This document shows positions 32,767-45,085 of a DNA stretch of 64,000 nucleotides, piece after piece. The notes under the pieces are model-generated. The model did not search any database and was not told the origin of the DNA. It saw only the letters and a program-made list of their open reading frames with translations. Source of the stretch: Adiantum capillus-veneris (taxonomy: Eukaryota > Streptophyta > Polypodiopsida > Polypodiales > Pteridaceae); the NCBI GenBank assembly GCA_014529385.2, contig CM043966.1, positions 91,492,587-91,556,586 of the forward strand, read 5' to 3'. Position 1 is the stretch's first letter. Each line of letters begins with the position of its first letter. The position numbers and the translations under genes were made by a program.

Positions 32767-34118
32767 CCATAAGTGTTGTGGCCATTGTTCTTCAACTTTG
32801 GAATTGGCATCATCATCATTGACTTAGCGTCATCAGTCGTGTTCGACACCACTCGATGATCCAGTGACAATATTGTTTCAGGCCTGGGTTTGTTTACTTG
32901 TTTTGGTTCATCGATTTTTAGTTTTTCTCGCTCTTTGTGAATCAACACTTCTTGTTCTGGGGTTCTAACCATCTTAGATTCCATCAACTCCTGGGCTATT
33001 TCAATGAGGTGTTTACACATTTCCAAATGCTTCGTTTCCACTTGTGGTTGAGAATAAGTTAACCATCTTTGCTCTAAAGTTTGGTTTGTTTTTAGCCTTG
33101 CTTCGTACGCTTGTAATAGAGCATCTAACGGCTCTAGCACTTTGTCAACCAAGACTGATCCCCCTGAGGACGCTTTCCTCGGCGTGTTGTTATCCTCAGT
33201 AGTTCTACTCTCTCTCTCTTGTTTGAGTTTCTCCTTTGTTTCCTGCAATTCGTTTTGCATGGCAATTTGACTGTTCAATCTTCTTGTTTTCATCCTCTCT
33301 CGTTTTGCCTTCTAGGATTTTCGCTGGGTTCTCACGGATAAACTCTCATGTTCTGTGGGTATCGGCAACTCGACCTTTTTCTCCACGGACTCGTTTTTCC
33401 TTAAGTCCTTGGCTTGGGCTCTGCTTATCGCATTGATTTGGATCATGGGATCGGTTTTCGATCCGCTGCTTCCACTTGGTATCACCCCCACAATATTCAT
33501 AGTCGCTTTTCCCTTGTTTTCCGGATTCTTTGGGCAATCTGGCAATATGTGATTCACACCACATACGTCACAAAACCCAAAAATTTTCACTCTTTCGCCT
33601 TTGAAAGGACAGTTACGCTCCCAATGATCCGTACTTCCACATCTATAGCACTGCCCAATTGGTGTTTGATTTTGAGGAGGTGGTCCCATAGGTTGTCCTG
33701 CTCTATTAGGATATCCTCTTGGTTTGTAATTTTGGTTCGCAATGAACATTAACGTGCTTTTGTCTACCAAATATTGATCTCTCGAAGGTTGTGCTACATA
33801 CGTTGGTGGTGCCATACCCTCGTTATTTCCCCACGGTTGATATGCTTCGTCTGCGTACATTTGTGATTCAGGTTCTGTTGCATAAGGCTCATTCGGTTCC
33901 TCATAATAAGAAACTTGAAGTGTACTATTTGTTCCTGGTGATGCTTCACAAGGTTGAGCATACCTAATCATGGCCCTATTCTCCTGTGGTAATGGAGGTT
34001 GTTGCCCCAACACAGGTTGAGGTCTGTTTGCTCCTGCTACCAGATTCATATTTGGTCCAACTTGATATCTTGGAGGAGGTGGTTGGGATGGTCTTGCTGG
34101 AGACCCATACGGTCTTTC
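32610..34118 (-). pseudogene. Giant-element gag C-terminal half with CCHC-type zinc knuckles
   Basis: The frame 34123 to 33312 encodes a Pro/Gln/Asn-rich region and then a zinc knuckle CYRCGSTDHWERNC, followed by a second Cys/His cluster CDVCGVNHILPDC. Such knuckles bind element RNA during packaging. Frame 33293-32610 continues with a Lys/Glu-rich coiled segment (QNELQETKEKLKQERESR). At its 5' side the coding sequence is cut by the LARD insertion at 34119-34123. On the far side (43590 upward) the same frame resumes, ending N-K-N-Y-V just before RERPYGSPARP. Confidence 0.8.
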
Positions 34119-34123
34119 CCTCA

Positions 34124-36416
34124 TGTTGGAGGCTCGCCATAGCATAGGAAATCTCCCACAAATCTATCAATCCGGAGAGAGAGAGCATGACCCGGCTAGG
34201 GCTTGGAGGCATCACACAAAGAATGTGCGAGAGCATCATCAAATGCAAAGATTGAGAGGATTCAAGAGCGTGCATCCTCCAATGCAAATAGAAATCATCC
34301 CAAACAACTAATGCTAATCACACATCAAGCATCAATTTCAAGCAATCATCTACACACATCATGCAACAAAGTGAAACACACTAATCTTGGAATCTCTCAA
34401 GCACAACTCGAATTACACGCATTGACGATTAAGCACACAAGATCGCATTCAAGTCGGCCACCCCAACCATGCCCATCATGGTGTCCAAATCAAGTCACAC
34501 ATAATCGAATTAAGCTCAAGGCTTCTTAAACCTACACACACACACAAGCACACCATTAGAGGACAACTCTAATCCCTCAATCACGACTACACCCACTCCG
34601 CTTAATCGAGAGAGTTAGATAAGGACTCCACTAATCGGAGAAGCTTAGCATAAGTAAGAGTTAGATTAAAGAAGATCAACACTTCAAAACAATGAAGGAA
34701 AGTAGATAAACACGATTGACAACATAATGGAGACTAGATTAATTAAGAGAGGATTATACTAATTACATGTGATTAGCACTAGCCTTCTAAGCATGGGCAT
34801 TAACACTAGAATGGTAACCTAATAGGACATAAAAGTGTCCTTTCAGGGTTTTGGGAAAAATTTCCAAAACCATAGTAGATCCACTCATTTTGAAAAATCC
34901 TTTCATGAGCTTATAGTTCAATAACTACCACATATGGAAAAAATGAGAAACTTGTAATTTTTCTCATCCCTTGGTAACTACAAGCCTCCAAAGTTGATGG
35001 ACCAGTGCATTTTGCCCAAAACAGCAATTTCTTACGGTTGATTGCATAAAAATAAGACTGGGGATTTTGGTAGGACATGAGATAAAATTCCCCGTTAACT
35101 TCAATGGGTTGGTGACCAAAACATATGGTTCCTTTTACCTCACTAATTTGTTTTTGGTAAAAAAAAAAAGGTACAAAAAAGTTGCATTTTTGCCATTCTG
35201 CGGACCTATCATCAAAGTTTCTATAGTCACGCTCAATACAGATACTATATACATATTTTCTTAGTTTCCTTTGGGCCTTTGGATTCAAAAGGAGCCATGG
35301 AGCATGTCAAAAGGATAATGGATCTCTTACAATTGGAACCTTGGGGGCAATGATAAAGTGATAAATACAGCAAACATGAAAAAATTGGGTTTAGCATTAT
35401 GACCTCTAGAAACCCATAAAAACTACTCAATATCTAGCCAAGTTTGTAGTCTATGATTAGATATGGTTACTATCTACAAAATACACACAATTGGCCTAAG
35501 AAACTAGCAATATTGAGAAAGTTATACTTGCTACTCTAAAATGTATCGTATTCTTCAGCAATCAAATAACTCAACCATCATCATATACTATGCTATATAG
35601 CATATTAGGTCCCCCAAAACTCAAGGAAGATTAGATTTATGTTATACATTACACTTCACAATCAAAATTGAATTTGGATATCAAGAAAGCCACCAGAAAA
35701 ATTTTAGAAGTGCTAATTTTGGCCAAAAAAAGGATTATGCAATTCTTATAAATTGGTCATAACTTTCAATTTTAACACTTAGCTCTCCCTACAAGCATCA
35801 AAACATGTTGAGAACTATGAAGGCCTAACCTCTAGCCATCTAAACCTCACAAACATGAAGTTTAGAGTAGTATAGTTGCCAAAAATTGAAAAAAGGCCAA
35901 AAACAGGACCCGTTTTTTCACACAGTTTAGGTTCAAAAATGTTGTGCAAGAGTAAGGTTAATGGTGAGATCGATACTAAAAAAAAAATGCTATGTTTTTT
36001 TCAGCTCATAAGGCAACTTTGTGGATATATAGCACCTAGAAATTCATTTTCATACTCTTCAAATAATTCAAGCAAAATGGTCACTTAATAGGACACAAAA
36101 GTGTCCAAGGACATAAAAGTGTCCTGTTACCATTCTAGTGTTAAGCTCAAAGGCTAGGCCATCAAGACCTCCTCTAAGGAGAGAGTTCTCAAAAGGACCA
36201 CTCAAGAATGACCTCTCATTAAGCATAAGGCTCTTTTATAGTTTTGGGCCTCAAACCCTTCAACTATGGGATAAAGTGAGCTCTCTAGCTTAAACTCATA
36301 CAACATTGGAACTCCTAAATGAGCCCAAGCCCTATACAATGAAAAGTCAATATTGTGCACTATGGCACATCCACAGCTTGGTGCATAATTGGTGTAGCCG
36401 TTAGCCGCTTTTAACA
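34124..36416 (-). repeat. 3' LTR of the LARD, enlarged by a DNA-transposon-like insertion
   Basis: It is collinear with 42636-43584 (949 bp) except for 1.34 kb inserted after its first 680 bp. Excluding the insert, the copies are almost identical by eye. A TATAAAA box on the minus strand at 36234-36240 has its counterpart at 43402-43408 in the other LTR. Confidence 0.92.
34804..36140. mobile_element. 1.34-kb terminal-inverted-repeat element in the LARD LTR
   Basis: CACTAGAATGGTAAC at 34804-34818 is perfectly inverted at 36126-36140. TTAA flanks both sides (34800-34803 and 36141-36144), whereas the uninterrupted LTR at 43311-43314 has TTAA once, so the other LTR is a natural empty site. Subterminal pieces aggacataaaagtgtcc are repeated near both ends. 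The TTAA duplication would fit a piggyBac-like element. Taking only TA as the duplication would fit a Tc1/mariner-like one. The termini begin CACTA, but the 3-bp duplication of CACTA elements does not fit. The longest frame (34911-35288, 125 codons, minus) has no recognisable transposase, so the element is non-autonomous. Confidence 0.85.
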
Positions 36417-36430
36417 CTCCCCCCTTCCTA
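36417..36430 (-). other. Polypurine tract of the LARD
   Basis: The minus strand reads GGAAGGGGGGAG directly before the 3' LTR start TGTTAAAAGCGG, confirming orientation and LTR edge. Confidence 0.85.
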
Positions 36431-37939
36431 ATTTGGCGCACGTCCTCGTGTGCCGGTGAAGCAAGACACGGTGACATGGTAGAAAGCAAGTCCATGGAAG
36501 AAATGTTGAGCTGCAAAACATAAGAACAAGTAATGAGCATCAAAGGCCACCAAGAATGAATAAAACATGAAGCATAAATGAACAATCATGCAAAGTGATT
36601 TTTTGCTTCTAAAAGATGGGTTAATCATAGTCAAAAAAATAGACAACATAAAGCAAAAAAATACTCAAACTATTGTGAAGATTAAACCACTTGAAATTTC
36701 AGTTTTATGCATGAAACACAAGCAATCAATTATGACCCTAGGCTAATGCAAGTTCATAAACCTACTAGCCTAAAAACTATGTGAACAATCTTAATAAATC
36801 ATTCAAGTCTATCATGTCTATGGGCTATAAAAAAGCTCCTAATCTATTAGTACATTGTCAAAGTTTTTTGAATCTCATGGAAGTTTTGATTTAGTCGTTC
36901 ATTGAAAAATTAAAGTTCAATCACAAGGCTACCACCCCAAGGCAAGTCTAGGTGCGACTCTCAGCTCCTTGAACCCTCAAGAAGGTGTTCCAAAAGCCTA
37001 CTAGTTTACCAAGGCGACGGCTAACCCCTATCAACCCAGGGCATCGGTTTAGGGCCTTGACCAAGCGAGCCAAGGTGATTCCCCTCGCCTACCAAGTGCC
37101 AATAAGGCGCTATGCCTCTCTCAGACACAACATAACATAGAATTTTTATTTTCACGTGCCTTAGTAGCATTTTTGCTTTTTTTTTTGGACACTTCTTTGC
37201 TTCATGGTTCATTTTTTAGCACATTTTTATTGCTTCCTTTATGAGAACTAGTGGCAATTGGACTAAAAAACACTAAAGCTTAATCATAGCCCTAGGTCAT
37301 GACAAAAATGAGTGGAATATTACGACTATCACTAAGAATCTAGGACTAGCAAGAAATGAACCTACAGTAACCTAAGGTCAAGGCTAATTACCTATAATTT
37401 ACATACATAAAACCTAATTTTTTGTGAGTTAATTTTCACAAAGTAGGGTGTTGAAACTTTACGATGCCTAGCTTTCTAACCTGAAAAAAACCATATCTTA
37501 GAAGCAAAATTTCACTTAAACCAAGCAAGAGAGTGGAGAAATTAACAAGGAGCAAAATCATGGAAGGATTACACCTATTCATGCTCTTTCAGCACCCGTG
37601 AGAAAGCATCCTTTGTGTAGAGAAGTCTTTTGATCCATTTTATTTGCAAAAAGAAGCCTTTTGAAGCTAAGTGTAAACACAAGTTACAAAAGCCAATTAT
37701 TGAAAGCCAAATGCACACAAAACATTATGAAAACCTAATGCTAGGGTCTTGCATACCCAAATTTGCCAAAGGGAAAAAACCCAAGGGAAAAAAATACCTT
37801 TGGTTATGCACATGATGCTCTAAAGTCGCAATTTTATGCATACACAACAACAATGAGAGATAAAATGCTTCTACATAAGCAAATTTTGCAATGTTTACCA
37901 TCTCTAATGTATGATTCAAAGTAGATTAGTTTCTAGCTC

Positions 37940-38270
37940 ACTTGAAATATGGAATGTACAACAAGCTAAGAGCTGAAAATAATGCAACTTTGATGGAATG
38001 AAGTGGCTCTTGATAGCCAAAATTTACAATTTAAAGCTTTCCAAAAAGATGGCTAACAACTAGCTCAATAAATTTTACAATTTTAGAGCACACTTGATGA
38101 AATGAATGGCTCTTACTAGCCAAATTTGTACTTGAAAGCTCAAAAAGTTTGGGTAAATACTAGCTCAAATGAAAATATTTGCATTTTTAGACCAAGCTAT
38201 GAGCTAGTATTACAACTTTCATTCAAACAATTGGAATGGCTCTAATTAGCCAAATTTTGTAATATTTTAC
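37940..38270. repeat. Three degenerate ~103-130-bp repeats in the LARD
   Basis: The landmark ggctct..(a/t)agcca recurs at 38005, 38108 and 38238, each followed by ttt(g)ta..tt and then aactagctca or a similar run. Confidence 0.6.
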
Positions 38271-38329
38271 AATGATGACCCCTTCTTGGATCAATGAAAT
38301 CACACACCTGCCACAACCCTTCAAACAAT

Positions 38330-39290
38330 TCGAATCATTAGTGCTTTTATGCATTTGTTCATACAACAGAAGTACTAAAAATGCACTATCAACCACAAAA
38401 TTTTACTGCTCTCTCATGGTCATTCAAGAAGTTTGATTTTAGTGCTATGCAAGGTTTTTTCATTCAATTCAAGCAAGCATGTCGAGTCCAAGCATAACAT
38501 ATCTCGACCAAGCACGAATGTATCATCATCATGTAACTCTCAAACGAAGCCCATATGCATGCCAAAAATGATATTTTTATCTATTACAGACAAAATTCTC
38601 AATTCGGCAACGCAATAAAAATCGTGCTCAATCATACCTCAAACTTTTTTAATGATTTTTTGCAAAATTTGCAATGATGCATACCCAATCGTAGCCCATA
38701 TCCGTGCTCTTTAACTATCAATTACGACATTTATAACAAATGATGGAAAGGACTATTTAGCTTTCGTGGTAATAAATACTCAATGAAGCTCATCCACTAG
38801 TGCATGAAATAATTTGTCAATCAATACAAGCACTAAAGAAAAAATCATAAGCCCAAAATTTTCATGCTCTCCCATGATCATTCAAGAAACCCAGATTTTA
38901 GTGTTTTTCAATGGTTTTTTCATTCAATTTAAGCACTAAAATGTGCAAGCAAACCAAGTCCGAGCATAACATGTCTCGATCAAGCATGAATGTATCGTCA
39001 CTGTAAATCTCAAATGAAGCTCAATTGTTAGTGCATGAAAGCATTTGTCATTCAAAATAAGCACTAAAAAATGCACTATTGATCACAAGCCCAAAAGTTT
39101 AATGCTCACTCTCGTCCATCAAATAAGATCAATGTTAGTGCTTTGCAGTGATTTTTCATTCAATTTAAGCACTCAAATGCAATAAGCAATATCAAGCTCA
39201 AGTTTTTAATGCACGCTCTCAACCAAGCATCAATTTACTATCAATGTTTGTACCTCAAGATGGAGCCCACATGCAATGAAGAAGAATTTT
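38330..39290. repeat. Degenerate ~230-bp repeats in the LARD
   Basis: The landmarks ttttcattcaatttaagca (38456, 38916, 39153), aagcatgaatgtatcgtc and tcaaatgaagctca recur in the same order. Spacing is about 236 and 460 bp, i.e. one and two periods. Confidence 0.6.
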
Positions 39291-40018
39291 TCATTTTGGC
39301 AATGAGCCTTTGCAAGCAAGCCAAGCACTAGACGAATGCATGGGCCAAATAATCACAATGAACGCAATTAGTACCCACATTCTTGCTTTCATATGGCATT
39401 TATAGCAATGAAAAAGAGAGTGTAAGTAAAATGCTAGCTCCCTCAGTTGGCTAATTGATTCTCGATCACCATAGATCAATAACCCTTCAAAAAATGTGAA
39501 GAATCATCACAAGCCCTATAATTTAGTGCAACATTTGCAAATGACTTCAATGAAAATATGTTCGTCCTCCCTCCTAGTATCCTTTCACATATGAAGTAAG
39601 AAGAGAGATAGAGAAAGGGAGAGAGAATTATATTGATCACTAAATCCTCATAAATCCATTTAAAGTCGCATTTTTCTTCAGTCCTAAAAAGAGACCTATC
39701 AATTACAAGCACTGATCAATCACCCACCATTTTTTTGTTATTTCCTTAGTCTCATATGTCATCTTATGATTCTCCCTTCACCATGGGTGGGAACTCACTT
39801 AAGATAAATTGTTTTTTTATAAATAATTTTCAACTTATTTCTATTTTTCATGTCTGAGTCGACATCGTGAGTGAGCGCGAGGGAGAGAAAGAGGACTGGT
39901 GGGTTGTTGAGAGCCTCGAGGGCATTTTGTGAGTATGTTTGTGTATTTACTTGCAAGCAGACGTGCAGTGTGGTGCAGCCCTATCAATCGATTCGATGCA
40001 GATGGCAACCTGACACGG

Positions 40019-40103
40019 GGTCTGTCGATGGCGCATTGGGGCAGGGCCGTGGGGTCTGTGGATGGCGCATTGGGGCAGGGCCGCGGGGTCTATGGATGGC
40101 GCT
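40019..40103. repeat. 34-bp GC-rich tandem repeat, 2.5 copies
   Basis: Units at 40019-40052 and 40053-40086 differ at two positions, with a partial third at 40087-40103. The core is gatggcgcattggggcaggg. Confidence 0.9.
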
Positions 40104-42617
40104 ACAAGAGAGAGATAGAGAGAGAGAAATGGAACAGTCAGTGAGCCCTTAGCTATGTACAGCTAGTTGTGACCCTGGAAAGCTAGTCAAGGCAGAAAAT
40201 CCTGTGTGTATGCGCCCGCTTAATCGGCAATATGTGTGTGTTTTGGCAAGCCTTTGCAAGTAGGGCGGTCATGAGCTCATACAGAAGGACTCAGGAGGCA
40301 ATTGTTTAAGCATCGATGTGCAAAGTTCAAACCAGGGCAGGTCGGCACAAGGATGAGCTTTAATGCGCTCGCGTGTGGACTGCGCCAATCAGCGGCAGAG
40401 CATAGTGGACAGGGGCCCGGGGCAGCTCAGGGTGTAGTGTGTGTGTGAGTTTATGGTAGGTGGGTAGTGTCTGTGTGAGTAGCGCCAAATGGCCGGCAAG
40501 TGGGCAAGATGCTACTGAGCGTGGTGTGTCGTTTTGCTAGCGCCAAGATAAGCAAGTGGGCCCGCTCTGCAGCGTGCGTGACCAGCGCAATGAAATGTAC
40601 ATCCCGAGCCAGGGTAGTGTGTGTGTGTGTGTGTGGATTCGTTCGATAGCGCGCCCCACATTCGGCCTCGGCTCGATTGGCTTTTAGTGGAAAAGGGGTG
40701 TGTGTGTGTGTTTGCCTAAGTCGACCTGCAACTTGCAAGGCTACAACTCGCGCCAATCATGGCAACTGGCTGAGTCAAGGCCATGAGCGCGTCAGAAGTA
40801 GATAATTTATCCATTTTGAGTGTGTGGGTGATGAGCCAAAAGTGGAGGGCGTTTTTGTTTTGTTTTGTTTTTCTTTCATTTTGACTTTAATGTCCCTTAG
40901 AGGGGTTTTCCCACGATCTTCGATGGTATTTGAGTCGCAACGGATACATGGTCAAATGAGAGGCATGAATGATTATAACAATAGGCCGATCATGATTGAA
41001 ATAGCTCAATGATGTGTGGGTGATTGGCTTGACGATACAAATGAAAGAAACAATAAAGATTGCAATGTTTCATGTTGATATGTTTACATTTTATCATCAC
41101 ATCAATAATTGCCTCTACAAAATTGTGCACCATCACTTACGAACTCATTAATGGTTTTCAAATACATGCAATTACACACAAAAATTGTCCATCCCTTTCA
41201 TGAAAATTTCCACTTGCATCAATTGGTCAATAATTTGTATTGGTAACTTGTAAATGTCTTTAGTATCAACACAATTGTACAGTTCCAACTGCAAGTGGAG
41301 TTGCCAGTGTCCACATAGTTCCAACTTGGTCATACACAAAAGATAAATCTTATGCACAATCGCACCACTCAATCTTTCTTTCTCTCACTCCAATTTTGTG
41401 CTTGGTTGAATGCACATGTCATTGGAATTCATGCATGCATAGAAACCCAATTTTTACTCAAAATTGAATCAACTATTACCAATTTGGAGATGCATACATG
41501 ATTCACAATGCATAAATTTCCTCTCAATTTTGATCCCACTTTATACTTATTGCAACATAAGTTACTCATTCATATTGATCAAGCCTAAGGAGGCCTATTG
41601 GGAGTCTTGCATGGCAACACCACCAAGTTCACATCAATCATGCAATCATAGCCAATTTTCAAACGAGTCCTAATCATTGCAAAACTAATTGCTCATTTTT
41701 CTTAGCCAATCAAAACCCCGTTCAACAATCATTGCAATACTAATTGCTCATATTTGATAACCCTAATCATCCAAATCTAATCGGCTTGTCATTTGGTTCA
41801 TACGGTTACACACAAGTGATTATAGCATTTGTGAAGGCATAATTCAATGAAATTCTACCAATTTCCATCAAATTAGCATACATGACAATGGTAAAACGTA
41901 AAATCATTTTCAATTGTGTATGAATTGAATCATACAAATTCAATCAATCAAATACACACCGATAATTTGGGTCTTTTAATCATCATAATTGGCAACCAAC
42001 ACCAATTATTCATCCTCAATTTAGGCATAATTGGCCATTAATTAGGCACACACACCTAATTTTAGCAATGATTTAGCAACTCAATGGGATCAACTTAATC
42101 AATCAAAAATTGAACGGAGTAGGTCAATCCACTTACAATTGATTACTTGCTCGCTTAATCCTTGCTCCTCGCGCAAACACTCCATTGCACACACATGTGT
42201 GCAACTCCGATTCGGTCCAAAATTGATCAAAAAATTGACCAAAATCAACACTCAATCACATGATTAAGCATAGATTAGAGCAATTAAGAGTGATGATCCT
42301 CCTCAATTAAGGGGATTTAGCATACCTTCCAAATCAAAATTAGTGGTTAGGTTAGCACAATTAGCATGAAATTAGCATGGAATTAGTACAATTAGCACGA
42401 AATTAGCATGAATGGGATGCAACATTAGTGAAGGTTAGTGAAAAATTAGCAAAATCAAAAGAGAATTTAGGAGGTTTTGGGATGAAATGACTCTATACAC
42501 ATCCAATTAAACCTAATTACACTACACACAAATCAAATCCTTCCTAATTACAAGAAATCGGTAATCAAATTACTCTTATCTTTTGCAACCTCAACTCCAC
42601 TAGTGTAGGCAACCCGT

Positions 42618-42634
42618 CCCCGGCAGCGGCGCCA
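42618..42634 (-). other. Primer-binding site of the LARD (tRNA-Asp type)
   Basis: The plus strand reads CCCCGGCAGCGGCGCCA, one base different from the 3' end of plant tRNA-Asp(GTC), one nucleotide from the 5' LTR start at 42636. The complementary minus strand would prime reverse transcription. It is not a tRNA gene; no cloverleaf precedes it. Confidence 0.85.
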
Positions 42635-42635
42635 A

Positions 42636-43584
42636 TGTTGGAGGCTCGCCATAGCATAGGCAATCTCCCACAAATCTATCAATCCGGAGAGAGAGAGCAT
42701 GACCCGGCTAGGGCTTGGAGGCATCACACAAAGAATGTGCGAGAGCGTCATCGGATGCAAAGATTGAGAGGATTCAAGAGCGTGCATCCTCCAATGCAAA
42801 TAGAAATCATCCCAAACAACTAATGCTAATCGCACATCAAGCATCAATTTCAATCAATCATCTACACACATCATGCAACGAAGTGAAACACACTAATCTT
42901 GGAATCTCTCAAGCACAACGCGAATTACATGCATTGACGATTAAGCACACAAGATCGCATTCAAGTCGGCCACCCCAACCATGCCCATCATGGTATCCAA
43001 ATCAAGTCACACATAATCGAATTAAGCTCAAGGCTTCTTAAACCTACACACACACAAGCACACCATTAGAGGACAACTCTAATCCCTCAATCACGAGTAC
43101 ACCCACTCTGCTTAATCGAGAGAGTTAGATAAGGACTCCACTAATCGGAGAAGCTTAGCATAAGTAAGAGTTAGATTAGAGAAGATCAACACTTCAAAAA
43201 ACTGAAGGAAAGTAGATAAGCATGATTGACAACATAATGGAGACTAGATTAATTAAGAGAGGATTACACTAATTACATGTGATAGCACTAGCCTTCTAAG
43301 CATGGACATTAAGCTCAAAGGCTAGGCCATCAAGACCTCCTCTAGGGAGAGAGTTCTCAAAAGGACCACTCAAGAATGACCTCTCATTAAGCATAGGGCT
43401 CTTTTATAGTTTTGGGCCTCAAACCCTTCAACTATGGGATAAAGTGAGCTCTCTAGCCTAGACTCATACAACTTTGGAACTCCTAAATGAGACCAAGCCC
43501 TATACAATGAAAAGTAAATATTGTGCACTATGGCACATCCATAGCTTGGTGCATAATTGGTGTAGCCGTTAGCCGCTTTTAACA
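42636..43584 (-). repeat. 5' LTR of the LARD
   Basis: This uninterrupted 949-bp LTR is the reference copy that reveals the insertion in the other LTR. A TATAAAA box on the minus strand lies at 43402-43408. Confidence 0.93.
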
Positions 43585-43589
43585 CCTCA

Positions 43590-44502
43590 CATAGTTTTTG
43601 TTATAAAAACACTCTTCCGTGCTATGATTTGTCCATTTTTGTTCTATGGCGCACCATTTCAATACTCATCCATTCGCAACTGGTGCTTTCGACTGTTGTG
43701 GGCACCACGGCATCGGATGATCCCCCCCACATGTGTCACACTTCCTCGTCTGAGACTGTCTCAACACTAGATTTGATCTCATATGTTGTTGCATTCTCTT
43801 TGTTACCTCCTCTATCAATTGATCACTGTCGGCATCAAGGATGCCTGGGCATCTTTCTTGGTAGAGGGTTCGCTTTTAATCGATGAAGAGCCATTGGTTA
43901 CTGAAACAATATCCTCTGACACTTCCCCATATGCTTTGCAGTTATCGACAAGATATAACGCTTCCCTTGTAACCTGTTGAAACGTGCTACACGCCTTCAA
44001 GTGAAGGTCCTTTTTCAAGGTTTCATTCCTAAGTCCTTCAACGAAGAGCACAGGCAATCTCTCGTCCTGTGGTAATTCTCTCCTCGGGAACCTCTCAATG
44101 TATTTCTTGAATCTCAAGGTTGCTTCCTTCACTTTTTCATTCTCCCTTTGTTTAAAAGCGTATATCTGCGATACAGTATTATGCTTTATACCCCGTTTTG
44201 AGAATTCTTCTGCGAACTCGCGCAATACATGTTCAATATTCGGACAAGTTTCAGGGTTTAAAGGTTGAAACCATGTTAAGGCCGTCCCTTCCAAGGTCAG
44301 CCCAAATCCCTCGTATTGAATGTGGAAATCAGTGATCTGTTCTGCTCTTAAGACTTGCTTGAAGAGCGATACATGGGCATATGGATCCCCCGATCCTCTA
44401 TACTTCTTTGGAATGCACTTCGCTACTTGGGATGTCCTGATCCGTCTATGGTGTGCGGTCAATCTCATTGCTTCCATGTCTCGACTTAATCATTCTCGTG
44501 CA
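43590..44502 (-). pseudogene. Giant-element gag (Retrotrans_gag-type capsid domain)
   Basis: The frame 44477-43815 carries a typical gypsy capsid domain: CIPKKYRGSGDPYAHVSLFK, ALTWFQPLNP, FAEEFSKRG, LRFKKYIERFPRREL and LPVLFVEGLRNETLKKDL. This protein forms the shell of the virus-like particle and packages element RNA. A frame change at about 44480-44502 separates it from its N-terminal extension. Downstream, towards 43590, the frame shifts and continues to the LARD target site, beyond which the zinc-knuckle half follows at 34118. Confidence 0.85.
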
Positions 44503-45085
44503 TCAGGGAGGTCGTCGGTTGCTCTCGTTGGCTCCCCCGCCCCCAAATCTACTACTAGGAGGCAAATGTGATGGGGTGGCTGCAAATGTCGGACCTACAG
44601 CCGTATGTGTAGATATAGGAACCACACTACCTTGATTAGTATCCATTGATTCTATGGAATGTAACGTTCCCATGGGGCTTGGCATCAAATAATGAGGTGG
44701 ATTGAAAGAATCAGCTACATGAGTCCTCCCTCCACCTGTGGTCAACGGTTCTGGCACGACAGTTGTAGGGGCTGGTCTTAGTGGGCTTGGAGTGACATAA
44801 TACTGATGAAGTGGTCCCCCAAAGTACATATATCCTTCCAATTATTTTTTATCGATCGTTGCATATCGTCTTCCATACTTGTCGTATGCTGCAATTTTCG
44901 TTTCTGCTCCCTCTGTGTAGGTGAAGACATAAAGTCTTTTCCGCTCAGTCATCTCCCCGACGTAGGGTTCCTCGCATCTATAATAGAGATCTTGCTCTCC
45001 ACTATTATACTTGTATAACCCCAAGTAGACATTATCCGTGTTGATTCTCAACGTTTCGTTTTCTCGCCTTAATCTCGCATTAGGT
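44503..45085 (-). pseudogene. N-terminal extension of the giant-element gag, part 2
   Basis: The frame 45051-44842 reads INTDNVYLGLYKYNSGEQDL and TERKRLYVFTYTEGAETKIA, then a single TAA. It then continues in the same frame as a Pro/Thr/Ser-rich segment (44841-44503). I recognise no domain. It directly precedes capsid and continues, in frame, the sequence on the other side of the 45086-46713 insertion. Confidence 0.6.

Larger units (their letters stand above)
36431..42617 (-). other. LARD interior: non-coding, repeat-rich
   Basis: No gag or pol motif is visible on either strand. The interior holds a ~103-130-bp degenerate repeat (37940-38270), a ~230-bp degenerate repeat (38330-39290), a GC-rich island (about 39860-40800) with a 34-bp tandem repeat, and a very AT-rich end (41030-42540). 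The AT-rich end has many attagca words, e.g. 42352-42416. Nothing here looks like a host gene. Confidence 0.75.
34124..43584 (-). mobile_element. LARD-type non-autonomous LTR element, 9.46 kb, no gag-pol
   Basis: LTRs at 34124-36416 and 42636-43584 (termini TGTTGGAGG and TTTTAACA) are flanked by a perfect target duplication CCTCA (34119-34123 and 43585-43589). Next to the left LTR is a polypurine tract (minus: TAGGAAGGGGGGAG, 36417-36430). Next to the right LTR is a primer site matching the 3' end of plant tRNA-Asp at 16 of 17 bases. The 6.2-kb interior has no recognisable gag or pol, which defines a large retrotransposon derivative that must borrow proteins from a relative. It sits inside the gag of the giant element, which uses the same primer tRNA. 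The two LTR starts also share a ccatagcatag stretch, suggesting related families (inference). Confidence 0.93.

Noticed and set aside
34911-35288. 125-codon minus frame inside the TIR element as a transposase
   Set aside because: No DDE/D motif or helix-turn-helix recognised; too short.
36431-42617. Many 60-100-codon frames in the LARD interior as genes
   Set aside because: None shows gag, pol or other domains and the repeats they lie in are degenerate.
42618-42634. tRNA-Asp 3' end as evidence of a tRNA gene
   Set aside because: Only the last 17 bases match, directly next to an LTR; it is a primer-binding site.
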